This document shows, piece by piece, positions 1-10,822 of a stretch of 64,000 nt of DNA (its first letter is position 1; every line of letters starts with the position of its first letter). Under the pieces are notes generated by a model. That model saw nothing but the letters and a program-made list of their open reading frames with translations, was not told the origin of the DNA and made no database searches. Both the position numbers and the translations under genes were made by a program. The stretch is from Eupeodes corollae (lineage: Eukaryota > Arthropoda > Insecta > Diptera > Syrphidae), in assembly GCF_945859685.1 (NCBI RefSeq), contig NC_079149.1, forward strand, positions 133,526,153 to 133,590,152, in the 5' to 3' direction.

Positions 1-2
1 AT

Positions 3-425
3 ATACGTCCGAAACTTGAATATAGCTCTCATCTCTGGGCAGGTGCTCCAGTAACTTATTTTTAAACCTCTTCGACAGTATTCAAAAAAGAGGTTTTAAA
101 ATGATTGGTGACATTAACATCATCAATTCGTTTACGTCGCTCGAACATCGACGCAAGGTTTCTTGCCTCACACTTTTTTACCGTTATTTTAAAGGACTAT
201 GCCCTAGTGAAATAGCCAGTTGAATTCCTCCCCTTAAACAATTTAACCGTAATACCCGCGCTTCTAGGAATTCCCATCAGTTTACCCTTGAGCCCAACTT
301 CAGCCGTACTATGAAGTAAAGAGATTCTTTTTTAGCCGTATTACGCGAATGTGGAACGCCTTGCCACGCTCTCCTATCTAATCCTTCCTTCTTTTCCTAA
401 TGCTCACACTGTGTCTTTGGCATAT
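3..425 (+). pseudogene. Non-LTR retrotransposon reverse transcriptase, C-terminal remnant
   Basis: This is a decayed piece of the region downstream of the reverse transcriptase palm of a jockey-like non-LTR retrotransposon. Read in pieces, the plus strand gives, in order, RPKLEYSSHLWAGAP (frame starting at base 3), then SLEHRRKVSCLTLFYRY with KGLCPSEIAS, then a stretch containing RNSHQFTLEPNFSRTMK, and then RMWNALPRS after a frame change. These blocks match the remembered order LEY-S-W, LE-RR---L-LFYR, H-F, SF--R---WN-LP found at the end of jockey/CR1-like ORF2. There are at least two frameshifts and in-frame stops near 55 and 319, so nothing is translatable. The window edge cuts off whatever lies upstream. 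The family is seen from motifs; the exact clade is inferred. Confidence 0.75.
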
Positions 426-2871
426 TAAAGGTATAAAAAACACTTTTAGTGTTCGCTAATTATAAAAAAAAATAGGTTAGGAAGAGATGATGGGGTTTCG
501 ATGCGCATCGATTTTAAAATTCTTGATTGTTGAGTTAACAGAATGAGATAAAGTTTTCCACCGCAGTTTGAAAGAAATTAGAATCAAGAATTCACAGATG
601 ACCATTTCTGAAGGCTAGCGTATTACAGTGGAATCGCTTAATGAGAGGAATACAACTGGCCCATTGAAATAACGTTCAAAAAGACTGCAATATATTCAAA
701 AGACTTGAATATGCTCTAAAGTATCTTATACTTTACAGCTTGTTCAAGCGAATCAACGAAGTTTTTTTTTTTTAATGTAATTCTTAAAGCTTTTCCAAGA
801 AACATAAGTAAGTTACTGGAGAACCTTCAAAAATTTCAACTAAGTACATATTCACTACCGTATTGGAGATTATTTTAAGTTTCCAATATTAAAAAATATG
901 TAAATTTAAATTCTTTTATAATACAAAAACAATTTATTGAGTTTTTTTTTAAACAAACTCTTAATAATAAAAAAAATATGTACTAAAAAATAACTATATT
1001 TTAAGATTTAAAAATATATTTAATTTCGTTTTCAAAGCGTTTGTTTTTTAAAAAAATATTGAACTGTTTTTGAGACATCGAATTTTGAAATAAGAAAAAT
1101 AAATCTTTTTTCAAACCAATACAAAATTAGACAGTTTTGTTCATTAAATCGTATTTTGACAATACGCTTAAAATCCAAAGGTTTAAGTTGTAAATGTGTT
1201 GTGGCTGCTATATGATTTATATATTCCATTCCTCGTCCTTCATACGACACTCTGTTTTTGTGTGGGTTTCCTTAGTTCTTCGTTAGCTCGTCCCAGTGTT
1301 GATAGATAATTACCTGTAGAAAAAACTAAAGACTATAGAAGAAGAAGAAACAAATGATACTCAGCTTCGGCCCCGGGGATTCCTGCCACTCCCAGGTTGG
1401 AGTTATGGGCATTTAGGTTTCCTCCTCTTCCTTCCTTCTTTAGACTCCTTGTTTTTTTATATATATACTATGCCTTCGGTACCTACGCATTACAATACCT
1501 ACGGTACTAGGATTTATTGCCTTAAATTTTTGTTTTGTTTTAAATTATTATATCATTTCATTTCTATATATATATAGTTATTTATTTAATTTTTCCTTAA
1601 ATTTTTGTTTTTTACTACCTTCATTTATTTAAAATTTTTCGTAACTTTTTTTTTTTTTGTTAATTTATATTCAAGTTACGGGGCGCTGGAGAAGCTAAGA
1701 CTCACCGCGTGGCTCCGGCGATTAAAGCTCCCGTTGTTGTTTTTTTGTTGTGTGGAACAGTCGACGACATTTTTTTGTGAGGAGGTAAGTTCCGGTTATG
1801 GTAGCAAGACCTCCCCAACATCCGACGAGCTCATCTGTGCACCGCAAGCATACCGCAGCTACCGTAACGGACATTTCTTCCCCGGCCCAATCCCTATCCT
1901 ACCCATTCCTCCCCCATTTGCCTAGCTACAGCTGACATCCAACCTCGCTATGAAATGGCACCCTGCATCCATACCGATGTCTCCCGATACATTTTCCTCT
2001 TTCTTCCTCCCTACCTTATTACAAATGCAAAGAGAAACAGACAGACGAATGACATAGTCGGACTCAACTTTTTCGGCTCCTTTACAAGGCTTTTGACACA
2101 GATCGACCTTTCCAAAAGTTTTGTGTAGCTAAATTAAATTTAAAAAAAATTAACATTAATAAATGGAAATTCAGGTTCAAACTATTTTTGCCGTGTAACA
2201 GCTCTTGGCAAACTATCAAGAGTAAATATCCCTTGACTACGTAGCCACTAGCTTTGTGAATGCGACCAATGTAAAAATCTGCACATTTTGAAGCACATAA
2301 TTTTAAAAAATAGAACGTTTTAAGGTATAAAATATAATAACATTTTTTGATTAAAACTTCTTTAGCAAATCAGTTTTAAAACAAAAGCATGTAATAATAA
2401 AATCATAATAATATAATATTTATCATCTTTTATATTTCTTTTTTATTGAATTCTGATACAACATTTGTCCTAATTTTCAAAAAAGAAATATCTACAGATA
2501 GTTAAAGAACATAACTTTCAAAACACAACATTTTATGGATACAGTATTTTGTAATAAGAAATTCGTAGATACAGCATAAATTTTCTTTTCAACAAAATGA
2601 AATACAGTATTTTGTTCCTACAACATTTTGGTATATACAGTGTTTTGAAATACAGAATTAAAGACTTACAGCATTACGACCAAACAGTATCATATGGGAT
2701 CGTGACCGGAGACATAATTTGACCAGCTTCCGTTCTAAATCTTGGGAACAAAGAGTACCCTTTTGCGTACCCTATTAATCTTAATATACTCTACAGTGTT
2801 TTCGGCATTGAATATATCCACATTTTCGAGGTATTCCGAAAGAAATAATAACATTAAACCACACACTTTTT
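426..2871. other. Intergenic, no gene recognised
   Basis: The stretch is AT-rich with long T and A runs. Bases 1640-2050 are clearly richer in GC and carry an open frame of 106 codons (1605-1925) that resembles no family I know; it may be the 5' part of a decayed retroelement. Between about 2515 and 2680 short words of the type CAGTATTTTG and ACAACATTTT recur at irregular spacing, probably simple-sequence drift. No splice-bounded coding exon, tRNA or inverted-repeat element was found. Confidence 0.5.
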
Positions 2872-3198
2872 ACTCGAAATTATTTTAACGAAAAACTCAC
2901 TCTTAATCAAATGAGTGTTATCTTTAAAGCCAGGACTGAAATGCTTTATTTAAATTATAGACCTCATAGAACTGACCTTCGCCCGATATATAGTTTGTGC
3001 ATCCGCAATGAAACCGAAAACGTGTATCATTTTCTAGCTGTGTGCCCAATCTTACAAGAAATCCGCAGGTTTTACTTCTCAAAGAGTTTCCTTTCACTTG
3101 AAGATACAAAGGATCTTTTAAATGGTTGCTCAGGTTGGAATATTCTTTGTCTCTATGTGAATCATGCCTTAGGTTACCGTAACAGTTTCATCGATTGA
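2872..3198 (+). pseudogene. Non-LTR retrotransposon ORF2, C-terminal zinc-knuckle end
   Basis: The frame runs open from about 2872 to a stop at 3196-3198, with the only internal Met at 2911. It contains KARTEMLYLNY, then CIRNETENVYHFLAVCP followed by R and YF spaced as in the tail of many non-LTR ORF2 proteins, where a C-(2-3)-C-type/H/C knuckle follows the reverse transcriptase. No reverse transcriptase domain is visible upstream, so this is a 5'-truncated copy, consistent with target-primed reverse transcription. The AT-rich sequence after the stop would be its 3' UTR; no clear target duplication was found. It differs in motif pattern from the remnant at 3-425, so two element families are represented. 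Clade not determined. Confidence 0.55.
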
Positions 3199-3485
3199 AT
3201 TTTAAACTAATTTAAATGATCATTAAATAAAATGTAAATCTCTTTTTCTGTTAAAACATGTTCTTAATTTTTTTGTATTTATTTAAAATTTATTAAATCT
3301 TTTATTATAATTTAATATTTTATTTTTTATATGTATTTATAAATTTAACCTTTTCTTCTTTTTACTAAAAACTCGAAATAAGTCAATTAGGCAGACGGTA
3401 ACATTTTTGCCAAGCTTTACAATCTTATATCAACAAAATGTAAACAAAATATCGAGAAATAAAGAATGTATTTATAATAATAATA

Positions 3486-4665
3486 GCCGCGTTTTATTAT
3501 CACCGTGATCTGATCCGGATCAGATCATGATAATAAAACAGCATTGGATCATCATATTTTTTATTATTTAAAGTTTGGTAGCAGTGGTAGCATTCGTTCT
3601 TTCAAAAGTGACATTTCGAAGCAAAAAAAATATAAACAAATACCCAACATGGAAGCTGCTGTGGTTGTCTCCTCTCATAGAGTTATGGTGTGGCTGTTTT
3701 TCATTATGGGCTTCGAACCAAAAATGTCTTCCATCTGCTCTGCAAAAGGAGCTTTAATAAAAGATTCTCCAGTTCTTTTGTTGTGGTCTATGCTGGATTT
3801 GTAGGCCCTCAAGAGGTTTTTTAATTTTGTTTACAGCATCTCTTCGGTTGTCGTTTGAGTCTGCAAAAAACATTAGAAATGAATATTTATATATAAATAA
3901 CGAGTCACATCAAATTTAAAGATTAATATCTACCAAAACTCCAAACGAAGTAAGATCTTCCAAGACATTTCTCATTGCGAACTTTTTGAGTCTGGCACTC
4001 TCAAACTCAAAACGCCTCTTCCCGTAAGCATCCAGGAACGCTTTCGTCTCATCTGTAGTCCAGATTCGTTTTGACCTATTAATAAAATTGAACTTGATAA
4101 ATGTGACACTAAAATAAATTAATTTAGAGATTACTTACGATTTATTTGTATTTTCTCCCATTTCTGCTGCAGCTTTCTCGATTTTGTTTATATTTTTTGA
4201 CATTTAAAGCAGGGTTGCCCATAGAACATTTTGCTCAATGATTTTTTTTGTTCTTTTTTTTTTTGGGAAAAGAATGCCCATAAATTATGTCAAATATACA
4301 TTTTTTTGGACTTAATTATTTAAATTTCACCAATTAATATCAAGTTTTGTTAAAATATCTAATTATTTCATGGATTATATGCCAAATAAATAAATATAAA
4401 GCTTCTCACTTTCTATTTGAAAAAATATTTTATTTCAGTCAAATGAAAATGTTTATATGGCAATACAGGTTTTATTTAATTTGTTTGCAATGATACCAAC
4501 ATTTACATGTGAAATCACAATGAAAGAGCGCTCCTTGTTGTGAAAAAAAGAATTAAATTTTGGATCTCAAATTGAGATCCAAACACAAAGCAGGATCTTG
4601 TGTTGTTGTTGTAATGCATGTAAATCCAAGATCCGGATCAGATCATGGTGATAATAAAACGCGGC
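3486..4665. mobile_element. 1,180-bp inverted-repeat DNA element carrying a Myb/SANT-like gene
   Basis: The ends are GCCGCGTTTTATTATCAC at 3486 and its near-perfect complement ending at 4665; the match continues through GATCTGATCCGGATC, about 36 bp in all. TAATA stands directly before (3481-3485) and after (4666-4670) the element, a possible 5-bp target duplication, although the left flank is itself TAA-rich. The left end is also a hairpin by itself: 3491-3539 is a palindrome centred on GATCCGGATC. The interior holds a degenerate minus-strand gene (separate entry) and a second small palindrome near 4560-4585. No transposase is present. A PIF/Harbinger relative is possible because that superfamily encodes a Myb-like partner protein, but the termini are not typical and the superfamily is inferred. 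Confidence 0.6.
3560..4203 (-). pseudogene. Myb/SANT-like (trihelix/MADF-like) DNA-binding protein, degenerate, spliced
   Basis: Reading the minus strand from ATG at 4203, a first exon (4203-4139) ends at a GTAAGT donor. A second (4075-3934) begins after an AG acceptor and encodes SKRIWTTDETKAFLDAYGKR, then LKKFAMRNVLEDL. A third begins at 3860 after a TTTTTTGCAG acceptor and encodes DAVNKIKK and, after a frameshift, YKSSIDHNKRTGESFIKA and EQMEDIFGSKP. The pattern W-T-(D/E)-E-T, K-----V-----L, V-KIK--L---Y is that of Myb/SANT-like accessory proteins of DNA transposons. Frame disagreement at exon 3, a shift near 3805 and a stop near 3688 indicate decay. A host gene of this kind is less likely because the whole frame lies between the inverted repeats. 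Confidence 0.5.
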
Positions 4666-6096
4666 TAATAATTACATTCTTCAAAACAACGACTTTTCCG
4701 GTTCATGTCATTGATCGTAGTTTTTGAATTTTCATTAAGTTCGGAACACGCATTTTTAAAGTATAAAGGTATAAGGTATTAAGAGAACTCTCATGGCTTT
4801 TCCAACTCCTATTATGCCCAATGCACATTGGGACCATAAAGAAAGGTAGACATTTTTTGAAAGGTGTGTTTTGAATTCTAGATTGTTTCGATGATAGGGA
4901 AAAACAGAGTGTGGTTAAGTATTTCAGATTCGCGTAGCACGGCTAAAGAAGGAATATCTGTACTTGGGAGTACATTTGGGCTCAAAAGTATACTGTTGAG
5001 TAGTATTCCTGGAGGTGCAAGTGTTACGATTGAATTCACTATGGGGAGGAATAAAACTTTCTATTTTACTAGACCATCATTCGTTCAAATAACTCAAAAA
5101 AAAGGTGCTACAAGAGACTTAGATTATTAGAGAGCGAATCAAAACTGCCGAGGTAAGAAGTATTGGATTATTGGTTAAAGGCGATAGCATTTAATGTGCG
5201 AAAATATCATGATATAGGCAACTATAGGCAATAAAATTGAACTTTTATAAAAAAAATATGTGGTCTCATGCTTGTTGTAGTAATTTTTGTTTGGTGAACA
5301 GATAGATGGATATTAAAAAGTTAAGCTGGCCTGAAACTAAATAATAAAAAGAATTCTCTGGGATGCAAATGTGTGCTCCAATGTTGTACGCAAAGAATTT
5401 TCCACAATGCATGATGTGTTTCCAAGTTTAAATATTTCAGTCTTTGAACTTCGGCTTAAATGTTTTTGATGTTCTTTTTTAGTATTCTCCTATTGTACAT
5501 GATCCGGATAAATTATACGATTTATGATAAAACAGCTAACAAATAATTTTTGTTCTGAAAACAAATCAGTTTTCCTGAAAAAATATAAAAATAACTTTCA
5601 TATCGTGTATTTTTTAAACTTGGGCGCATAGCTAAAAGTTTGGATTCGAAATCATCACAAAAGTTAACAAAAGTAAAACTTATTTTTTGCATAACCATTA
5701 TAAACAAATATATTCTTCAACCTTCGAAAGAAAGTTGATGTTTCCTACTACATTAAGGCACCCAGGGTTTGAATGTGGGACCCAAATTTAGTAGTTAGAG
5801 CTCAGTATAAGGCTACTTCCAAAAGTTAGCTTTTCTATTCGATTAAAGAAACATACATTTATTTATTAATATTGCATCATTTGAGCTGCGAGACACTGTA
5901 TACCGTATTTAAAGAAAAACAAAAACAATTTATAACATCTGCTTAAATAATTTATTTTATTAATAAACAACAGCTTAAAAAAAAGTAACAAACATTGAAT
6001 TTAAAAAAAGAATTAAACAAAACTGATGCTCAGTTTGTTTTTAAGTATTCTAGAAAAACGAATTTTTGTATCTTATTTAATTTTCAACACGGTGGC
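4666..6096. other. Intergenic, no gene recognised
   Basis: An open frame of 79 codons at 4891-5130 (plus) shows no motif and no splice or regulatory context. The rest is AT-rich. The last part (about 5940-6096) contains ATTTATTTTATT-type sequence, which on the minus strand offers AATAAA polyadenylation signals for the L2HGDH transcript that ends here. Confidence 0.45.
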
Positions 6097-7627
6097 TTAT
6101 GCTCGAATATTAAATTCTTTTTCGATTTTATCGGCTACCATTTTGGCGATAGCCAATGAACTAGTAGCTCCTGGTGATGGTGCATTTCGACAATGTAATA
6201 CGTTTTGAGATAAAGCCCCACTACCTGTGCCCTTATCGAAAACAAAATCATCCACCAAATTGCCATCGATGTCGAGTGCTTGAGCACGGACTCCTGCTGG
6301 TCCCCGTGAAATGTCGTATTCGTTTATATTGGGGATGTATTTTTGTAGATCTTTCACTTGCAGTGGGATGAAGGCGGATTTTGAAATCTCACACAAGCCG
6401 AATGTGATGTTTTTCATTGCCATCTTAATGAAACCGGGATAACGTAATGCATCAGCAAGTTCTAGAGGATTGATGTCACCCCATCTAAAAATCAAACAAA
6501 ACGATTTTAATAAATAATTCGTTAAAAGATGATTTGAAAAGGCTTACTTGTATCCTTCTCGTTTGAAGGCAAGGACAGCGTTTGGTCCCAGCCACACGCT
6601 GCCATCCATTCGAGGTGTAAAGTGAACTCCAAGGAAAGGTAGTTTAGGGTTCGGCACTGGGTATATATTTCCCTTAACCATGTGACACTTCTCCGGAGAC
6701 AGAAGGAGGTATTCCCCTCGGAACGGCACGATTTTAGGGTCCTTGGAACAGCCCGTCAAGCCAGCGAGGATATCCGACTGAAGGCCACCACAGGTAAGGA
6801 CATATCTCGTCTGAATACGCTGGTGCGATAGACTTCCCTGAATCGTCACCGGGTACGAAGCATCTGTTGGTGTCTCATTGAACTTATTCACTTTGAAGTT
6901 AAGGAACACTCGACCTCCAGCTTGTTTGAAATCGTTAGCATAGTGTTCAGTAACCAGAGCCCAGTCAACTATGCCCGTCTGTGGAGACCACAGAGCCTTG
7001 ACTCCCTTACAATAGGGTTCTATTTCAGGAATCTTTGAACCGTCGATCATCTGCAAGTCAGGTACATCATTCTGGATTCCACGTTCATGCAAATCGTGCA
7101 ATCTACCGATCTCTGATGTATCCGTTGCGACTATGAGCTTCCCCACCTTCTTGTAGGGAATATTTCTTTCGTCCAGGTACTTGTAGGATAGTTTGAGTCC
7201 CTCAACACACAATTTAGCCTTAAGGGAGCCTGGTTTGTAGTAAATACCAGCATGAATCACTCCACTATTGTGACCGCTCTGATGGAATGCTAGTTTCCTC
7301 TCCTTCTCTAACACCGCGATTTTTAAGTGGGGATTCCTAAGAAGAATCTCACGTGCCGATGCAACCCCAACAATACCCCCACCAACAACAACGAGATCAT
7401 ACTGGCTAAACATACATTTTGTTTTTATTGTGTAATGGAAGCAATCAAATAAAAATTAAAAGAGAATGATTCAGCAAAAGAAGAATGGTTTTTTCTTTAT
7501 CTTTTTATCTCTTTACTTACCTATCCACTTTTCCATGATCCATCGACTGAAGACGGCTAGTGACCCCCAAATTCGCACTCAGCCTTGAGAATAGGGTGGG
7601 TAACTTGGAGTTTCTGATAACAGACAT
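6097..7627 (-). CDS. L2HGDH: L-2-hydroxyglutarate dehydrogenase, mitochondrial
   Basis: An FAD-dependent oxidoreductase that oxidises L-2-hydroxyglutarate, a side product of malate dehydrogenase, back to 2-oxoglutarate. Coding exons on the minus strand are 7627-7521, 7405-6548 and 6484-6097, joined at GTAAG/AG borders; together 451 codons including the stop, close to the roughly 460 of animal orthologues. Exon 1 supplies a basic, Ser/Arg/Leu-rich N terminus that fits a mitochondrial presequence. Exon 2 opens with the dinucleotide-binding motif VVVGGGIVG at about residue 40, followed by the family block HQSGHNSGVIHAGIYYKPGS. Exon 3 contains ISRGPAGVRAQ and a C-terminal block with GATSSLAIAK. 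The splice at 7521/7405 creates the codon for Ser in VDSQYDL, which is why the Met inside the exon 2 reading frame was not used as start. No disabling change was seen. Confidence 0.95.
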
Positions 7628-8287
7628 GTTTAATTTGAACACTATGCGGTTTTCCAATAAGATTGTTTTTCTTTCTATTTTTGTTTCAAAGGACCTTGAT
7701 TGACCTTTTCGTCATTCCACGGATCACCACCCACAAGTCAATCAACCAGCAACGTAGTTAAAAAAAAAAAACGCGTATAATTTTTGCAGATTTCGTTTTA
7801 TTTGTAAGTACTCCGGGAAAAATGACAACTGTGTTGTGAAATATCAAAAAACAGGAAAAACAGCTGATTGTATTTCCACTAAACGTTGTGAGAGACATCT
7901 GTGAGCAGGATTTGATGCATATTTATGTTTCGATTTTTGAGCAAAGCACTGCCAACATATATTTTTAAACAGAATTTTTATAAGATTTTTTAGAGCCTAG
8001 TTAACTTGAGGCGTGAGAAGGAGTTTTACTTGTTTATTATTTCATGGATGTCATGGATTTCATCCATTTTCTTTTTCTTATGCCATAAATTTCAACGAAA
8101 ATACGAACCAAAATTAATCCTCACTTTACTCTTTCAATTCGGTGAAATAAGGACTACTGAAGCAAGGTTTAATATTTTCCCTAATACTAAGTTTTAAATA
8201 GAGGCTTATATAAAATTGAGAGGAATCGACTTCAAGAATAATTTATTATTGTCAAAGCTTTCTCAAATTATTCGTTCGAATTCGGCT
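7628..8287. other. L2HGDH upstream region, no other gene
   Basis: This holds the presumed minus-strand promoter and 5' leader of L2HGDH; no TATA box or initiator could be assigned with confidence. An open frame of 63 codons at 8006-8197 has no recognisable motif and lies just before the HPF1 pseudogene. It could be a scrambled N-terminal part of that copy, but I could not align it. Confidence 0.4.
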
Positions 8288-8940
8288 CAAAAATGTTGGT
8301 CCACGAGGACGAGGAAGACTTGCTCATAGTTCGTAATGACGTTTCCAAGGGATGCGTCTTCGAACTCGTCAGCAAATATGTTTGACGCTTTCGTTTACTA
8401 CCTGGAGAAAGACTTTCTATTAAATCCATTCAATCACAAGGATTTGGGAGACATGAGAAAGGTGAAAAGTTCATTTGTGCCGGAGAATAAGTATGAACAA
8501 AAGTTTTTGGTGGAGGCTAAGTCGCAGCGGGCTAGGAAAATTTGCGACAAAACATTCCACAATTTGAGAATCGTTGTTTCAGTGAATTAAACCACAACAG
8601 TGGGCTACCGCAACTTGATGAACAGCCTGCCAACATCATGAAGATCCTCAGTGCATTGGACAAACCAGGCCAGTCCTCAAATGAAGAACCCAAAAAGATA
8701 GTCATGGAGAAATTGCAGCCTATCATAACAGCTTTGATCGCTTTGGATGAGTGTGATTTTGGTATGAATCTTGAATTAGGAATTGAAATTTTCTGCTCCG
8801 GGAATAAGGACCTACACGAAATTGTTTAGAATCTTTTCAATCCCGCCAATAAGTTGCTAAGACGGCCACAATATATAGCGATTCTAAAGGCACATTTGGC
8901 CAACAGAAGCGATAGTCATAAGCTCAGAGTTTTGGATTGA
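8288..8940 (+). pseudogene. HPF1 (histone PARylation factor 1) retro-pseudogene
   Basis: HPF1 joins PARP1/2 to complete a composite active site that directs ADP-ribosylation to serine. The plus strand encodes in pieces VRNDVSKGCVFELVS (frame 1, about 8330-8375), NMFDAFVYYLEKDF and KYEQKFLVEAKS with DKTFHN (frame 2, to 8588), and PIITALIALDECDFGMNLEL followed by GIEIFCSGNKDLHEIV and, past a stop, LAKAHLANRS-like AILKAHLANRS (frame 1). The order and spacing match my memory of animal HPF1, whose hallmark block is DECDYGMGLELG. There are frameshifts near 8380 and 8588 and a stop at 8827-8829. The N-terminal half is missing or unrecognisable, no intron interrupts what remains, and AATAAA follows at 8972. 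It is therefore best read as a processed, inactive copy; a decayed original locus is the alternative. Confidence 0.75.
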
Positions 8941-9254
8941 ATTTGTGGTGAAAGATGAAGAAAATGTTTTAAATAAAATTAATTTTTATTCTAATAGTTT
9001 TATTCGTTGTAAATTCTATGATATATTTTCTACACAATTAGATTCTCCTTAGTGAATTGATTGCAGCAAAGCGAGCTTGTTGTTCTTGTTGGTTCATGCC
9101 ATGAACTTCAGTTGAAACTCATTTTTTAGACGAGCTAGTGTTACGTTAAAATCAATTTGAATTTGTTAGAATTCATATTATTTTCACAAATAATTTGAAA
9201 AGAACACAACTTTTTACTCATACATTTTTTCATCAATACAAAATTTGACAGCCG

Positions 9255-9353
9255 GTGTTAAACAAATTTAAATGCCAATTGAAAACGTGTAATTGTTTGG
9301 TGTGAACGATTTTTGGGTTTTCAAAAACATTTCGCCGGTTTTGGGTTTGGTGT
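9255..9353. mobile_element. Truncated right end of a PIF/Harbinger element
   Basis: This stretch matches the right-hand subterminal sequence of the element at 9357-11070: GAAAACGTGTAA, then GGTGTGAACGATTTT and TTTTGGGTTTGGTGT occur in the same order here and at 10978-11060. It lacks the last ten bases of the terminus and abuts the TAA target of the neighbouring copy. It is thus either an older related copy into whose edge the second inserted, or a tandem remnant. Confidence 0.6.
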
Positions 9354-9764
9354 TAATAGGCTTTTCACACCAACCCCAAAACCCGGTTTTCGAGAAATTA
9401 TCGGTTTTCGCCGAAAACCTACATCGAAAACTCAAGTTTTCCCATACATTTTTGTAAACGACAAGGTTTCGTAAACAACATGTTTTATATAAAACCTCTC
9501 GAAAACTAGTTGGAATTCAAAGTTGAACAAAACAAACAAACCTTTCGGAACATTCAGCGATCAAATAAATGTAAACAAAACAGGCTGCTGTCAAAACAAA
9601 TATTTTATTTTGAAATTTTGTTCAAAACAATTATACATTATATTCAAACAATCAAAACAATTTGGCCGTGGTAAGTAATATTATTTATACAATTTATCTT
9701 TACAAAATAAGAATTATTGCTTTTTGTTTTTTTATTTACAGAATATGGAATAAAAAAAAATAAA

Positions 9765-9960
9765 AAAAAGGAAACTGTGGGGGAGCCAGGATGAGGAGTA
9801 CCTGCTCGAACTCTGGGCTGAAAAGGAGTCTGAGCTGCGGGGCAACCTCATCCCAGTACGAAGAAGATGTATGTAGAAACTCCGTCGGTCGAGTCTGCAT
9901 CTAGTTCATCGCGGGCTACTCCGTCAAGGCTCCAAAGAAAAGAAAAAAACTTTAACTTTA
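9765..9960 (+). pseudogene. Myb/SANT-like partner gene of the Harbinger element, remnant
   Basis: After a spliced-looking leader (GTAAGT donor near 9672, TTTATTTACAG acceptor ending near 9741) the plus strand reads KRKLWGSQDEEYLLELWAEK, the first helix region of a Myb/SANT-like domain, then breaks at a stop near 9871. A later short frame, ASSSSRATPSRLQRKEK, looks like the basic C-terminal tail. The middle of the domain is deleted, and a stop follows the only ATG at 9745. Harbinger transposases need such a protein for nuclear import and end binding, which is family knowledge and explains its presence here. Confidence 0.6.
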
Positions 9961-10310
9961 ATTTTTTAAAATTGTTCCAAAAATAAAGTTTTTAAAATAA
10001 ATGTTTGTTTAGTGTTTTTTTAGTATATTGAAAATGTTATATGTACATATGTATGTATGTACATACAAGAAGTATTTTGCGCGATGGGAGAAGACGGTGG
10101 AGTGTGAGCTATACAAAAGCACCACTTCACCATGCGTCGCGACGTTGCGTTCGTCGATATGTTGCGTATTGTAGATATGTAATGTGTATATACTTAAGTA
10201 TGTGCAGTATGTGTACATTTGTTGTACAGGTATTTTGTGATCTTACCTAATTGCATTTTGATGGCATTTCGGATAATGGAAGGTGTATTTCTTGCATCAT
10301 CTACCTGTGT

Positions 10311-10822
10311 TCATTGTTCCGGTTGCTCTCTATGCGAATTATTGTTTGCATTTTGCAAGCATTGGATGTTGATTTTATCAAGTCCCTTTCCGATTGTCCT
10401 AAATCTTGATTTAAGGTGTCCGAAACAGTTTTCAACAACTCTTCGACATTTCGAAAGTGCGTAGTTGAAGTTCTTTTCTTCTTCGGAAGCTGTGGTACTG
10501 AAAGGACTTGGTTTCATCAAAGAAAAGAACACGCCAAACTTCCTGACAAAATGTTGTCACAATAATGCATACTGTGGATATTCCTACCCCAAAGATAGCT
10601 GAAACTGTCCTGTATTCAGCGGATGATCCCAGTGTATATATTGCAATGGCTATTCTTTTTTGTAATGGTATACACTTCCTAAAGTTTGTATCTTGCATTT
10701 CCAGATCCTTTAGTTCATTGCAGAGTATATTGAAAGTTCTGCGGCTCATTCTGAAATGTTGTTTGAAATACTCATCATCGTTTTCTAACATTTCATGTTT
10801 CCAAAAAGTGCTGGTGCGTACC
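10311..10822 (-). pseudogene. HARBI1-like PIF/Harbinger transposase, internally deleted
   Basis: On the minus strand a reading frame begins after an AG acceptor at about 10822 and encodes the N-terminal helix-turn-helix region: FKQHFRMSRRTFNILCNEL, IPLQKRIAIAIYTLGSSAEY, VSAIFGVGISTVCIIV. Near 10535 it runs directly, but out of frame, into a C-terminal block, NFNYALSKCRRVVENCFGHL followed by KSRFRTIG. That block holds the last conserved R-x-x-VE-x-x-FG motif of the family. The central part with the first two catalytic Asp residues is missing, so the protein cannot be active. The deletion joint lies between the codons for QEVWRV and EEEKNF. Confidence 0.85.

Noticed and set aside
1605..1925. 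106-codon plus-strand open frame in a GC-richer block
   Set aside because: No recognisable motif, low-complexity Phe-rich start, no splice or promoter context.
4891..5130. 79-codon plus-strand open frame
   Set aside because: Protein-like in composition but without a family motif, upstream exon or flanking repeat.
7376..7413. Start of L2HGDH at the Met upstream of SQYDLVV (7413)
   Set aside because: That Met lies in intron sequence before the AG acceptor; splicing from the exon at 7521-7627 gives an in-frame mitochondrial N terminus.
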